A stretch of 64,000 bases of DNA from Stenopsyche tienmushanensis (Eukaryota > Arthropoda > Insecta > Trichoptera > Stenopsychidae). Shown here piece after piece: positions 13,765 to 25,189 of the stretch. Made by a program: the position numbers and the translations under genes. How positions within the stretch are numbered: the first letter of the stretch is position 1; every line of letters starts with the position of its first letter. The stretch lies in the NCBI GenBank assembly GCA_008973525.1, contig WACJ01000048.1:1426001-1490000 (forward strand), read 5' to 3'. The notes beneath the pieces were generated by a model. The model was not told where the DNA came from and did not search any database. It was given only the letters and a program-made list of their open reading frames with translations.

Positions 13765-13990
13765 TCAATAGGGACGCTCGAAGTTTGTTAAGTTATAGCG
13801 GCCATGTTATTAAAGCAATATCTATAAAATTTATTACAAATCATTCAGTAATATATGGCAAATTATCACGGAATATCTTCAACCGCAGGACTATGTGAAT
13901 AAATTGCAAACAATTGATGTCCTCAAAGTCATCGAAAATTGGACCTCCCAAACACGTGTTTGTTATCGAATACACAACTTGTTTTATTTA
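13765..13990 (+). mobile_element. Deletion derivative of an IS630/Tc1-mariner-type transposon
   Basis: The 5' part (GACGCTCGAAG..., GTTATAGCGGCCATGTTATT..., ATATATGGCAAATTATC) matches the complement of 49030-49140. It then joins directly to a transposase C-terminus reading YVNKLQTIDVLKVIENWTS. The corresponding tail of the longer copy is YKPQTIDALKV...IIDNW, encoded on - at 47790-47980. So the middle of the element has been lost. Confidence 0.7.
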
Positions 13991-14869
13991 TACATATGTA
14001 AACTCATTCATGACTATTTTCTTTTTCTGCCCATTTTCCTCCTGCAGTTCTTTTACAAAAGCCGAAGAACCACAGCAATTGAATCGATTTATTGTTGCCT
14101 CTCGTATCTATATTTAGCGTAGACTTCCATCAAACCGGTTCTGAACACACTTCATCCGTCTGCAAATATCATTAGGGTTAAATTTAAATTGCGCTTTTTG
14201 CTGAAGATCAAACATCAAAAAAGCAACAAACGTAAACATTCATCATCGGGAGCGATCTTCCATTTGTACGCGAAGATGATCGAATACGCAAGGCAAAAAA
14301 TTGACCGTCTAAATTTCGATTATACAGGAGTCCTATCGACGAAGACGTCTTCTGCTTGTTCTATTATTCTTCAAATTTCACGGAGAAAGTTCCATCTTGA
14401 ATTTGAGACGCCATTAATGTGTTATTGTATTTTTTAGATTCATTTTCGGACATCAAAGCAAATACATTAAAATTCATCTGTCGGATGCTCATTCGGTTTT
14501 ATGAAAACGATTTGAAATATCATCGCATGAAATTAAATCCGATTGTTTTATTGGCCAATGTAAGAGTGTCGCCTCGATGGTTCGCACATTGAAAGCTTAA
14601 TATCATCCGCTGCAAAGCACGCTAAAGATAAGCGTGACCATACGGTAACGGCAAGACGAATTATTTATTCATGATTCTGTGGTTTAAGAACTAGGTAACG
14701 ATCTTTTATGTTTCTAAATTCGAAATTGATCGTATGATCACATGCCTTTTTTGTTTGGAAGAAAGAAATAATGAAGCAGCGCATTGCTGCCACAGAAGTA
14801 ATAATTCTAAAAATGATAGAAAGAATGAAATATATTTCCGATAATGAATACATTTATTGAAAGTATAAA
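13991..14869. other. Non-coding, nothing recognised
   Basis: One open frame at 14189-14437 (+, 82 codons) has no recognised domain, start context or splice sites. Confidence 0.35.
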
Positions 14870-15165
14870 TGATATTTATTTTATTTTATTATTACTATAA
14901 GCTAATTGTACTATACCTATATTATTTGAGAAAGTGCAAACAATAAGTTGTCAAAGTTTTATCGCAATCGAATGAACAGTATGACAGCGCATAAAATACG
15001 AACAAACAATTTTTTATTTTTGCATATTAGAATATGCGCTTATGTTTCTCGCTCAATCCTTAGCAATAATTAGACGAAGTTTTATCACAATCTGATGAAC
15101 GATATGGCAGCGCATTACATACGAACAAAGAAATATTAATTTGTATATATTATATATTGAGTTGA
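14870..15165 (+). repeat. Dispersed repeat D (possibly Helitron-like), copy 1
   Basis: Contains a roughly 110-bp direct duplication. Each unit reads AGTTTTATC-CAATC-GATGAAC then ATGGCAGCGCAT-ACATACGAACAAA. Copies lie at 50430-50740 (+) and 40615-40840 (-). The - copy is joined to sequence also found at 31500-31890, which starts with a GTGTAGCGCGGG motif. Non-coding. The Helitron suggestion rests on general look only. Confidence 0.55.
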
Positions 15166-15825
15166 TCTTAGTCTTTGGGCGATATAATTGATGTTTTACA
15201 ATTATGACTATGTCATGTTTTTACGCCAAGTGCAACCTTTTTCATTTCAAGTCAAACCTTTTTCAATTTAAGTTAAACCTTTTCATTTCATGTTAAACTC
15301 TCAGATAAAATGGCTTTGCTCCAAATTAAACAGTGCATTTTTTAACCCTTCTGTCAATAGGATGGTCTGACCTGACCATTATGATTTTGTAATGATTTTT
15401 TTTAATAGTAATCAATGTATAGATCTTACCAAATCTTCCTGAGCTTGTCCTTTTAAGGGTTTTACAGAATTTTTTTTTTCTCGAAACAAAAGGATCTCGA
15501 TTTTTTTTAAATTTTTTTTTACATGTATGTACCTAGAGCCAATAAAATAGGTTTGGCTAGACCTAGATAATTTTTTCAAAGGATTTATACAAGATATCAC
15601 GTTTTTCTTTATTTTCCGTAAAGAAATTTTAATCCTTTTGCTCCATAAAATAATTTATGAGCTTTCTTGCATCAAATGTTTGGAAAAACCTATATCCTTT
15701 TTTACGTGCGCTGTAGAAAATGTTTTCGAATCATATATTTGTAAAAAACCAGATTAGTATATTTCGTACGATAATTTGTTTAGTTTTATTAGATAATTTT
15801 TACATTAATGTAAAAATTCCAATTA
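15166..15825. other. Non-coding spacer
   Basis: Contains three short near-repeats of TTTTCATTTCAAGTCAAACC at about 15236-15300. Nothing else recognised. Confidence 0.35.
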
Positions 15826-16240
15826 CACTCTTTTTTATGCGATTTTGAAGTTATGCGGTTTTCAAAAATAATGGAAGTTACCCATCATTTTTCTATAGAG
15901 TACAAAGCTTTTTTTATGCGAATGCGCATTAAAAAAATTCTTAAATTAACATTAGTCCAAGCTGCAAACGTTCAAGTCATCCACATTTAGAACATCCAAA
16001 TATAAAAATAGTATTTCTTCCACCTAACACGTCATGTTTAATTCAACCACTAGATCAGGGCATCATTTCCATATAAAAATTAGTGGTTAATCTTCGCAAA
16101 GTTTTTTTTGTGCGATTTTTGCTACATTTCATTGCATAGATTTGAAGTTATGCGGTTTTTAAAAATAACTCAACCTTTCCCTCGGTTTTCTATATAGTTC
16201 AAGTCTTTTCAACAAATAGCAGCCATTGGTTTTCTGGTGG
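15826..16240 (+). mobile_element. Pogo/Tigger transposon remnant with transposase fragment
   Basis: Flanking GCGATTTTGAAGTTATGCGG motifs (twice) match the 11553-12125 element. Between them the + strand at about 15975-16065 reads HPNIKIVFLPPNTSCLIQPL followed by DQGIIS. This is the conserved region before the last catalytic residue of pogo/Tigger/Jerky transposases. The remainder is lost. Confidence 0.8.
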
Positions 16241-17566
16241 AAACCTTATCAAATAACGTCAAATTTTCTCGCCATACTTGGCCTAGGTAAAGTGTTGGTT
16301 GTGCAATGATTAAGAAATTATACTTGTTTGGGAAAATAAATATATACTTTTATTTTATGTCCGGATGATGTATAATGTTTGCTGAATTCATTAGTAATTA
16401 AATAATCAACACTCAAACAAATAAAATAATTGATCGTTCGTAACTTGAGAGAAATCGTGTCCAGAGACGAATGAGCAGATAAAATAACATGAACGCACCA
16501 ATTAATTTCTGCCGTTGGATCCATCCGAAGGCAATAATATCAAAGCATGAAGATAATAAAAAAAACGTATAAGATAACTAGAAAACTGGCTATTACCTTA
16601 TGGGAGAGCCTTCGTGATTATATTAGATTTTCAGCAGCACGATCACAGGGTATTCGCAAAGTTCGTGCACAGCTTTAATTCTGCCTAATCAGTGCCCATC
16701 ATCGTGCAAATTTATTCGTCAATCTCCACAACATCATTATGTTGCATGTTTTTTTTAAATTTAGACGGTCCAGTTCGAAAATAATTGCATTGCAATCGTT
16801 TAGATGCAATTTTTTTCATTGTGTAATGTTTTTGAGTAGTATTTTTCGCGTCTATTTTGTTTGTTTGGTGTTCTTTGGAATTGGATTGTTATTTTTAAGG
16901 TGACCCTCCTCCGTTCTCAGTCAACACTTTAGTTCTGCACTGCGGGCGTCAATTGACTAATTTCGCTCGAAATTATACAAGTCGCAAGGATATCTTTGGA
17001 AACCTGGTTCTCGTAATGCCGAATCGAATTTTGCAATATCGCCGCATTTCCATGACAAACGCCCGTAATTGACGTCACGAAAGTGTTAAATATTCCTCGT
17101 TTTCCATTTTCGTACTCCGACCGATTGTCTTCCGCTCGGCCTCTTTGAGTCGGTAAGCACTTGAGCAAATTCGCCCAATTAGACCTGATGATCTGGATCT
17201 TTCCTGCATTGCGTCAACTTCATGGACCGCGTCCAATTTAATTACTTTTTAGCGTATATCGGTCTTAAACAGAACAATTACACTTTAATTGGGGCGATTT
17301 TTTTTAAATTGCCAAAATCGAAACTAAATGGCAAGTCATCTTCGAGCTATTGAGATGTTCGTTTAGATGCCTTTCAACCAATTTTGTGCAAAATTATGCT
17401 CGATGATGAAGGCTGCGAACGTAAAAAATGTCCTTAACTCGTTCATCGCTGCGTCCACCGTATATGGTTTCTCCGCACGGGTCCCATCTTTATTACTTTT
17501 TTAAAAAACTTAAAACTTTTTTATTATGCAACATGGTATTCATTAAAAAAATTCAAACACATATGA
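16241..17566. other. Non-coding, nothing recognised
   Basis: Small open frames on - (16318-16524, 16929-17168) show no recognised domain. No repeat is shared with the rest of the window as far as seen. Confidence 0.35.
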
Positions 17567-18060
17567 GGTGACTGTCTAATCTATGTATACATATATAGAG
17601 TACATATATGTTTTACAAATTGTTATATTAACCTTTCCCTACCGGTGATGTATTTACTACACATCGGACTCTAATAATGGGAATATCGATATGAAATATG
17701 ATAGATACGGGGCTCAGAATTTTTGTATTCCTCCGTAATATAATTACGAATCACATCAAAGTATTATAGTATGTAAGTATTCATCTGCAGCGACGGAAAT
17801 AAATAATTTGTCGGGAAATCGGGAATTTTGCGAGTTTCAGTCCGTGTCTCAGCAGAAAGGAATTTTATCAGTCGCATTGATGGTTTTATACGAAAATGAG
17901 TGTTCATACGATGCTTTAATGTTACTTCGGGCATATTTTCAAAATAATATTTGAATTTTTAAATATAACGGGATCCTGGAACTGATCCCGTGATGGACTA
18001 ATGCAATATCAAAATCCCGGAATCGAAATTTTGGCTCGGGATTGGATTACTTAGTTTACC
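17567..18060 (+). repeat. Dispersed repeat A, copy 2
   Basis: Begins TGACTGTCTAATCTATGTAT, matching 5525 onward, with the shared TTACTACAC and CTAATAATGG block. It continues through GACGGAAATAAATAATTTGTC and ends in CGGGAT-rich runs near 17970-18050. The first half of copy 1 is absent here. Confidence 0.6.
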
Positions 18061-19083
18061 CTTTTTACATTTTTTTTCGCTTCTTGACGATCGAGAATAT
18101 GTTAGTCAGTCAAAAAGTGTTCGAAAAGCTAATCCAGCGTCTCACTGTTACGTATTTCTATAACGATTTACGAATATCTTTCTGTAATGTCTTCCAGATG
18201 ACAATCTATCTAAATATCTTCCGAGATCGACTTCGAAATTTGTATTCCTACCCTTGTCTGTTCGCAATTGCTTATCTTCACTTTGCTTTTGTTAATTTGA
18301 TCAATGACAGAGTCAACGCTCCGACTATCGAATTTGGACCCCTTGAGAAACAGCACCGATTCACTGGTTGGCGACGAGAGTGTTAATGATGAATGAATCC
18401 AAAGATTGCTCTGGTATAAATAACACGCATTGTGCCATCATGACCTGCCAAAGATCGGATCACGAAATTCAAATTGGGCAATGCCCGTTGATATCGAAAC
18501 CTTCGTCACGACAATATGGTAAAAACTCAAAAATTTTGCGTTTGTCAAATGACAAGGCCATTTTTCAGTTATTCAAAATAGAGAGGCAACAAGATGAATG
18601 TTCTCATTATGCCAATTGCTCAATTAAATTTACAAAATATGTCAAATAATATGCAATCATCGAATAGTATTTGAAGAAAAAAAAGACATTTTGAAATATA
18701 TACATATACAATATATTGCTAATTTTCTCACGAATGCCAATTTTTTTATAAAATTTTAATTTAAATTGGACTTAATTTATGGATTTAACGTTGATTTATA
18801 TGCGCTTTTCGTGTCTATTCATAATGCATAATTCGATCTGAAGGCTCCCAGACTCATAAGATTTGATAAAAACGTTTGCAACATTCGTAGAAACTATGTG
18901 AAACTCAATAATCATGATATGCAGAACTTGAGTCAACACCAAAAGTGCTATATATTCGTATTCATTCAATTTTTTAAAAATTTATTCTTTGAAAAATATT
19001 CGCATCAGTCATGAATATTTGTTGTCGATACAATTATGATACATTGCCTACATATTGCTATGAGTTTCTGGATTTCTATTATT
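18061..19083. other. Non-coding, two unexplained + frames
   Basis: Frames at 18042-18386 and 18368-18649 overlap but encode nothing I recognise. Otherwise AT-rich spacer. Confidence 0.3.
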
Positions 19084-19505
19084 AGGTTGAGTCATAAATA
19101 GTTGCCGTCATTGATACTTTGGTTGATTTTATCCTTGATGAGTCATCCGTATTGGTGAGTATAGGGTATCATTAGATAGGTATAAGTCCTATCAATCTTT
19201 TGATAACTTTTAACTATTAACGACACTAACTAACGACAGTAAGAAATTGATTTTTAAAATTTCGCTCAGGACTGGACCCTGAAAGATGAACTAATATTTA
19301 CTGGATCCTAAAGCCAACATTCATGGAAAAAAATAATTATTATGAGTCATATTATACAAATATTATACTACACGATAATGCAAAACCGCATTCAGCATAG
19401 TTGACGCAGCAAAAAATTCTGGAACTTGGATGGTCTGTCTTACCACATTCCCCATACTTCCCGGACCTTCCCCCAACCGACTACCACCTATTCCAGCGCT
19501 TCTTA
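19084..19505 (+). mobile_element. Mariner remnant
   Basis: Left end TTAGGTTGAGTCATAAATAG is mariner-like. At 19370-19500 the + strand reads LHDNAKPHSA, then [20 protein letters not shown] followed by DYHLF. These are the second catalytic Asp region and the DYHLF block with the third. A stop lies between them and the N-terminal half is lost. Confidence 0.8.
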
Positions 19506-19522
19506 AACTTATGTAGTCCGAG

Positions 19523-19610
19523 GACCCCCTCTTGAGCAAAATTTATTTCGCAGACACCATCTTGAGCAAAATTTTTTTCGCAGACCCCCTCGTGAATAAT
19601 TTTTTTTCCG
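19523..19610. repeat. 30-bp tandem repeat, three units
   Basis: Three head-to-tail units (19523, 19553, 19583) have the form GACCCCCTCTTGAGCAAAAT followed by TTATTTCGCA. The third is diverged. Confidence 0.8.
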
Positions 19611-19889
19611 GACCCATCTAAACCCTTGTGACTTAATTATTTCAACAAACAAACATTTCTTGATCAAAATAGATCATTTTACAATATTTTCTGCAAATAA
19701 TTCGACGAAAATATATTTTTCAAGTATAAAAAATCGGCCATTATTTATGACTCTACTTAATATAAAGTCCAAATCCACATTTTGGAAAAAATCAGCCTTT
19801 GAACAGATTCTGGAGATTGAAATTATGGGGATTTTCGATTGATAATCTTAAGCCTATTAATTTGAAACAAGAAACAGTCAGAAATATTA
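19611..19889. other. Non-coding spacer
   Basis: AT-rich, small frames only. Confidence 0.3.
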
Positions 19890-20304
19890 GGGTGCCCATA
19901 AGTTATGTCGTTATTTTTTCAATGCAATTCAAAATATTTTTTTTAGATTCTAATGAACTTTTCTTGTACAAAATAATTTCCCACGTTATTTCTTCCCTCA
20001 TTTCTCATCACCAGTCACTAAATCGTGAAGAAACTAGCTTAAATACGAGGGTAGTCCTAGAAGTACTCAACCTAACAAAGAAAACAATATCTTTATTTCT
20101 CAACATAGTCTCTTTAAGCTCGATACACTTTTCGCAGCGATGTTCAATAGCTTCGATACCCTGTTTATAAACCAAGACATTTTTTTTCAAAATAAAATAG
20201 GGTGCGAATAGGGTGCATGAGGAAGCAATTCCAACTGGTGCATTGTCTTGAAGAAACAACACTTTATTTTTAAGCAAATGCGACCATTTTTTTATTTTAA
20301 TCAC
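19890..20304 (-). mobile_element. Two adjoining mariner remnants on the minus strand
   Basis: 19890-20041 (end TAGGGTGCCCATAAGTTATG) matches the 57560-57870 copy and retains LVTGDEK on -. 20045-20304 has the end CGAGGGTAGTCCTAGAAGTA and encodes on - KNKVLFLQDNAPVG, then LVYKQGIEAIEHRCEKCIEL, a mariner C-terminus of a different subfamily with an internal deletion. Confidence 0.75.
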
Positions 20305-20551
20305 TCAAACAATGCTTGTGAATCCCAAGTAAACCTTCTTTTTGAATCTTGCTCAACTTCTTTAGGATCCTCTGTGTACTGGAACAATATGTCTCGAACA
20401 TTTCTGTCTTTCTCATTGTTGTTAGAGGAATAACGGGGTTGTTTTTTTTATCTCAGACTGACAAACATCATCAAAATTCAAAAAATTAAATTAAATACAA
20501 ATTCTTTTACACGCCCCTAGACTGAGAAATCCAGTAGTGTCAGGTCTGGAG

Positions 20552-22264
20552 CAGTGGTGTAGTGCTAAATAAAAAAGTGTGGGAGCGCTGATTAATTATA
20601 ATATTTTAATACCCCCTCCCTTCCCCCGTGATCCAATTTTCGCATCATGTTTCCAACAAAACGTTTTTCCAATAAATAGTTACAAAAATCATTTTTGTAT
20701 AATTATGTAAAAATCAATATTTATTAAAATAAAACAATATTTGCATGTGCAAAAAACGTTTATAAAAAATACCCTTAAAATAATACAATATGACAAAATA
20801 TTTGTAATATTATTTATAATACATTTTTTTTGTGATTTTTTTAATTTCAATTATTATTTGCTGAAAAATTTAATTCTGTAAAAACTTTGTAAAATTTGTT
20901 CAGCATTCGTATGTGAAATTGATTTTATGTGCAAAATAATTTTCTTTCGTAAAGATTTGAATTGGCTAGATCTAGTATGTCCGTTTGATGATACGGAAAT
21001 TGAACTCCATTCTTTCGAAATACTTGATCCCTGTGTTTTTAAGACCGAAAAACTTTTCACATTGGCACATAATTTACAACCGATTTTTCCAGACTTACTT
21101 ATGATCCAAGGATATTGTTTTCTCTTTTCTTTCCACATATCTGTGGTCCAAACACTCGGCCAGGAAGATGAACATACCGTATTATCTTCTATCGATTCAT
21201 TTTCTGATTTTGACGAATATACTATTTGAGCACATTCATTATTATAGATATTTAATACATTTGTGCAATCACTAACATTATTAACCGACACCGAACCCAC
21301 TTTGAGTTTTTTCGTGAAAAATTGAAATAGTGTCTCTTGTTTGCGTTTTTCATCCATTTTTAACTGTAAAAACACTTTTATATATATAACTATATATGTA
21401 TGTATATTTATAAAACGCTGAAAAATGTATATGATTTATATAATTGTTTTATTTTAATTTTAACTTATAATTATTGCACAATACAATACAACACAACACA
21501 ACACAAATTTTTATATTAAAATGAAAAATAAAATATTATAGTCCCTGCTAAAAAATACATGAAAATTAAAGTAAGCTAAGTTTTCTTATTATTATATATG
21601 TAGGTATAAAAATTAGAAAGTGGTATAGCGTCCGTTTATGTTAATTGACAGAAATAGACTAAAATCTTGTAAACAAAATAATATTAACAAACCGAAATGT
21701 GAAATCAGTGCGTTCTGTAAAATGAGCCTGATTTATTGCTTTCGTATGTTATTCTTCAAACTTGAAGAAAGAGACTCGCAGTATGTATGAGACCATGTGG
21801 TCACAGAATTGCTTGAGGGTCGAGCTTCATTTTTTCATTAGTATCAAGTGCCGGAAAGAAAAAGGTAATAATTTATCCCATCGTGTCCTTTATTTAATTT
21901 ATGGCACGTTTTACATAAACAATATTTTCAAGTGAACACATTTTTGGTTCCTAATGCACGAGCAAGCAGCTCTCGCCTACCAATCACAGCCCCACGATGA
22001 TGCATCTAAACTTTCCCAGCCGATCGACCAAAGTAAACAAAAAATCGCAATAAACAACGGTACGACCAATCCAAAACGTCAAAAATTTATCCCATCATGT
22101 CTTTTATTTCATTTATGGCACGTTTTAAATAAACAATATTTTCAAGAGAACACATTTTTGGGTCCTAAAAACATACAAATTTTGTACAATTATATTATGC
22201 AAAATCGTCTAGAAAAAAGTGTGGGAGCGCCGACCCCACGCGCTCCCACCCCACTACACCACTG
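20552..22264 (-). mobile_element. hAT transposon with perfect 8-bp target duplications
   Basis: The ends are CAGTGGTGTAGTG and its complement CACTACACCACTG, each beside AAAAAAGTGTGGGAGCGC-type subterminal sequence. The target duplication GTCTGGAG is at 20544-20551 and 22265-22272. The related repeat at about 404-424 shows the uninterrupted site. Length is 1713 bp. The only protein left is the N-terminal transposase part (20854-21375). Near the right end a ~85-bp segment (21873-21953) is repeated at 22084-22167. Confidence 0.92.
20854..21375 (-). pseudogene. hAT transposase N-terminal fragment (KIAA1586-like)
   Basis: 173 codons, starting KMDEKRKQETLFQFFTKKLK after a short leader. TTDMWKEKRKQYPWI and SGKIGCKLCANV follow, then EWSSISVSSNGHTRSSQF and SLRKKI. 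This is the pattern of the atypical N-terminal zinc-binding region found in hAT proteins related to vertebrate KIAA1586. The reading frame then stops. The dimerisation and catalytic parts are absent, so it cannot transpose by itself. A catalytic-region fragment of a related hAT sits at 41396-41820. Confidence 0.8.
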
Positions 22265-22520
22265 GTCTGGAGACCGCGCGAGCCATGGAATAGGGCACGT
22301 CCCCAGATAAATTAATCCAGTGGTGTCAGATCTGGAGACTACGGAATAGGGCTTTTGCAAAAATAAAAGAGGAAAAGCTATTTCAGCGCTTCTAAACTCA
22401 AATAAAATGTGCAAATAAATGAGAAATGTCAACGTTTAAATTCATTAAACAAAAAACTATTTTGAGCTTAATTCAGTTTTTAAAAGTTCTCTAGATATGT
22501 TTTGATACATTAATATACAC

Positions 22521-24354
22521 ATTTATGTATGTCATAATAGGAAATAGATATTTCTAAGAACACTATTATATTATTGCATTTTATTAGCGTTGAGATTTCA
22601 ATGACTAATCTTCAGAAGAAGCGTAATAAGAAATATGAGACAGACTTGTATCTTCACATTTTATGAGGTTTTCCTGGTATCTATTCCATATTTTTTGTAT
22701 GCATAGTTTTGGTGTAAATTTAAGGGATGGATGCATTTCGCAAAGCTGCATAAACAGCGTAGTTTATAATATTTTTTTGAATTTGTGGTTTTTCGTAAGT
22801 AAATACGTTTTGACGCGCAGCTGATTGCGCGTGTTTCCGATGATGTAAATTGTGGTTCAAGTCCATGCTTATTTTAACCCATTATTACCGGGGCGCTCTT
22901 GCGTCAGTGTTGTGTAATTCATCACGTTGCTAACCTTTTTGATTGACTTCCACTCGGCGTATGGGTACAATAAGTTTTAAAAAAATGCCCTTGATTATAC
23001 GTATTGGAAACGTGCTTTTTTATTTTGGTTTTTTGCTTCCCGTTCGCATGAATTTTGGTTTGCCCAACGGAAGCAAGTGTTGACACAACATGAGAGTTTA
23101 TTAACATCCTTCTTTTATTTTTAATTGCAACAGATTTTGCGCGTTGACGGTTTTTTCTTGCGGACTGGTTCTCAGGTTTGTCGCGGGCAAAAAAGTGTCC
23201 TGAAACCTACATGTGGAAGTTTAAAGAGCTTTTTTTTCCTCGGACATTTATGACTCTTGATTATACGACATTTGAAGGCGCCGAATACTTTTGTTTTTGT
23301 TTCGCTAATGATTTTGCAGTATTCGTTTGCTTCTTTTTCTGTATCGAATAACAACTTTTACTTAATTTTTTCTGGGATTAATTATTTCAGATGACTTACT
23401 CCCAGTATGTTGTCGATCTCTCGATATCCGATCAAAGCTAAGAACATAATTACAGGGCAACTTCCAGGCGCTGTGAATTCATAAGAAGTTATTTAAGCAC
23501 CAATAATCAATATACATCGTATTAAAGAACCATTGGATTGCAATTTAGACGGTAAAGACATGACAGCCACAATCGTGTTATAACGGGTTCGTGCATAAAA
23601 TGAAATGGGCCATTCTCGACGAAATAAATCAAAGTTTTGCTTCCCAAATGCAATATATGTGAGGCCATTAATTTCATTCCAATGCTCATATTCTACTCGC
23701 GTCCATCAAGGACGTGTTACTTTCGAAGTCCAAGAAGAAACCAATATGAACCAATAAAGAAGACATCGATTGTCAATATCTTCATGGCTGTTGGCGATGA
23801 AAACGTCAACACCGAATGATGATGAACAAGAACTGTGTCGTGATGATATGTACATGATCAGCATCCCAAGTGTTTTTATCAATTTCTTTTCTGCATATAT
23901 AGTATTCTGATCGTGAAATTCATGTTGTCCATGTTGAATTATAATAAGTTCCTGCGATCTTATTATACAAGAGCTCAACAGTGGGTCACGACAGTGAAAC
24001 ACACAGTTGAAAGGTTCAGGGTATATTCACCTATGCAATTATTTAAACTCGAAATAAATACAAACAACATGGACAATGATTTTCCATGATATAATAATCA
24101 TAAGACATGATTTCTTCATACATATACTTTATTTAAATGCATAATATCATACCACATTATACTGCATTTTATCACATTTTAATAATGAAAAAAACATTAT
24201 ACAACTGCATTTAATGTATTCAATTATTGTAATTTTACACTTATACAATTTAATGTTGGTTTTTCCTCAATTTATGCAGATTCATTTTCCGCCTCGTTTT
24301 AATCGTAATCATATAGCATACAAATAATTTCCATAATTTTATTATAATTTTCCT
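22521..24354. other. Intergenic, no gene recognised
   Basis: Minus-strand frames at 23172-23354 (FDTEKEANEYCKIISETKTK...) and 22922-23107 have a lysine/cysteine-rich look, loosely like the FLYWCH leader of MULE transposases, but too weak to call. 23440-24010 has small frames on both strands without identity. Confidence 0.3.
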
Positions 24355-24500
24355 TAAATGAGTAAATACATTAAAACTGTGTTTCATTTGTGGCAAGTAG
24401 AAGTCGCATTTATGAAATTGACTGCCTCGAGTTCTCCCGTACACTCTCATGAACAACAGCGATGTTTTCAGCAAACCTTGCGTTTCGATGATGTACGATC
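24355..24500 (-). mobile_element. Fragment of the IS630/Tc1-mariner-type transposon
   Basis: The segment AAGTAGAAGTCGCATTTATG ... CTCGAGTTCTCCCGTACA matches 48870-48960. On - it encodes the N-terminal part (AENIAVVHESVRENSRQ-like with a frame break) of the same transposase family as 47790-49140. Confidence 0.6.
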
Positions 24501-25189
24501 GTTGGCTGATTATTTATCGAACCGATTAACTAGAATTTGGCACCCGCGTGCCTCTCAGCTTAGTCTGAAAAAGACGGGGGCGCCCGTCCCTAATTATCGA
24601 TGGGGCTCCGCAGCCTCGATACGGACTCGCAGCATACGACAGAATCCTTATTTTACCTCCATAGAGAGGGCTCTCTATCTCCGATCGCTCATTTGACAAC
24701 ACCGAAAAGATGGAATCCTCAAAAAGTAGAGGGAAACAATCCAAACATTACGAACTATTAATACTTGAGTTTATCTTGCACTATTCCCCGTATTTAATGT
24801 GTTAATATTTATTATTTATATGACCAATAAATTTGAGAGAACATTTTTCTACGAACGCTTAAATTTCAAATACTTCGTGAGGTACCTTGATACCTTTACT
24901 GCTAAGCTCTGACATCTTAGCCCAATATGGTTAAGATTATCCAAAGCAATTTTTATGGCTTCTTCGACCATATTCTTCAATGTTATTGAAGAATACCTAT
25001 TTTTTTAAATTTTATCGACTTTTTAAAGCCTTATGTAGACTTAGGAGCCACTGGAAGCAGTTCCGCAACCACTCCCCGCAACGCAGCTCACGCTTCCAAA
25101 AGGACAGCCTCCCGGGGTCTGTTCACTATCGATTCGTAGATCGAGATCAGAACTTTCTTTTCAATTATCTGTATTTTAGGAGTCTTTAA
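24501..25189. other. Non-coding with two GC-rich patches
   Basis: 24540-24700 (GGGGGCGCCCGTCCC...) and 25020-25150 (GACTTAGGAGCCACTGGAAG...) stand out from AT-rich surroundings. The second can be read as an open + frame of about 40 codons but has no recognised domain. Confidence 0.3.

Larger units (their letters stand above)
20510..22520 (+). repeat. Minisatellite-like repeat hosting the hAT element (copy 2)
   Basis: Outside the hAT borders lie GAAATCCAGTAGTGTCAG on the left and two units ending GGAATAGGGC, spaced 56 bp (22288 and 22344), on the right. They match 370-500 in inverted orientation, as does the AT-rich tail to about 22500. Confidence 0.65.

Noticed and set aside
20927..21229. 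100-codon + frame
   Set aside because: Complement of the hAT transposase fragment on the minus strand.
23172..23354. Possible FLYWCH/MULE transposase leader on the minus strand
   Set aside because: Only a loose resemblance in spacing of basic and cysteine residues; the following sequence has stops and no catalytic region.
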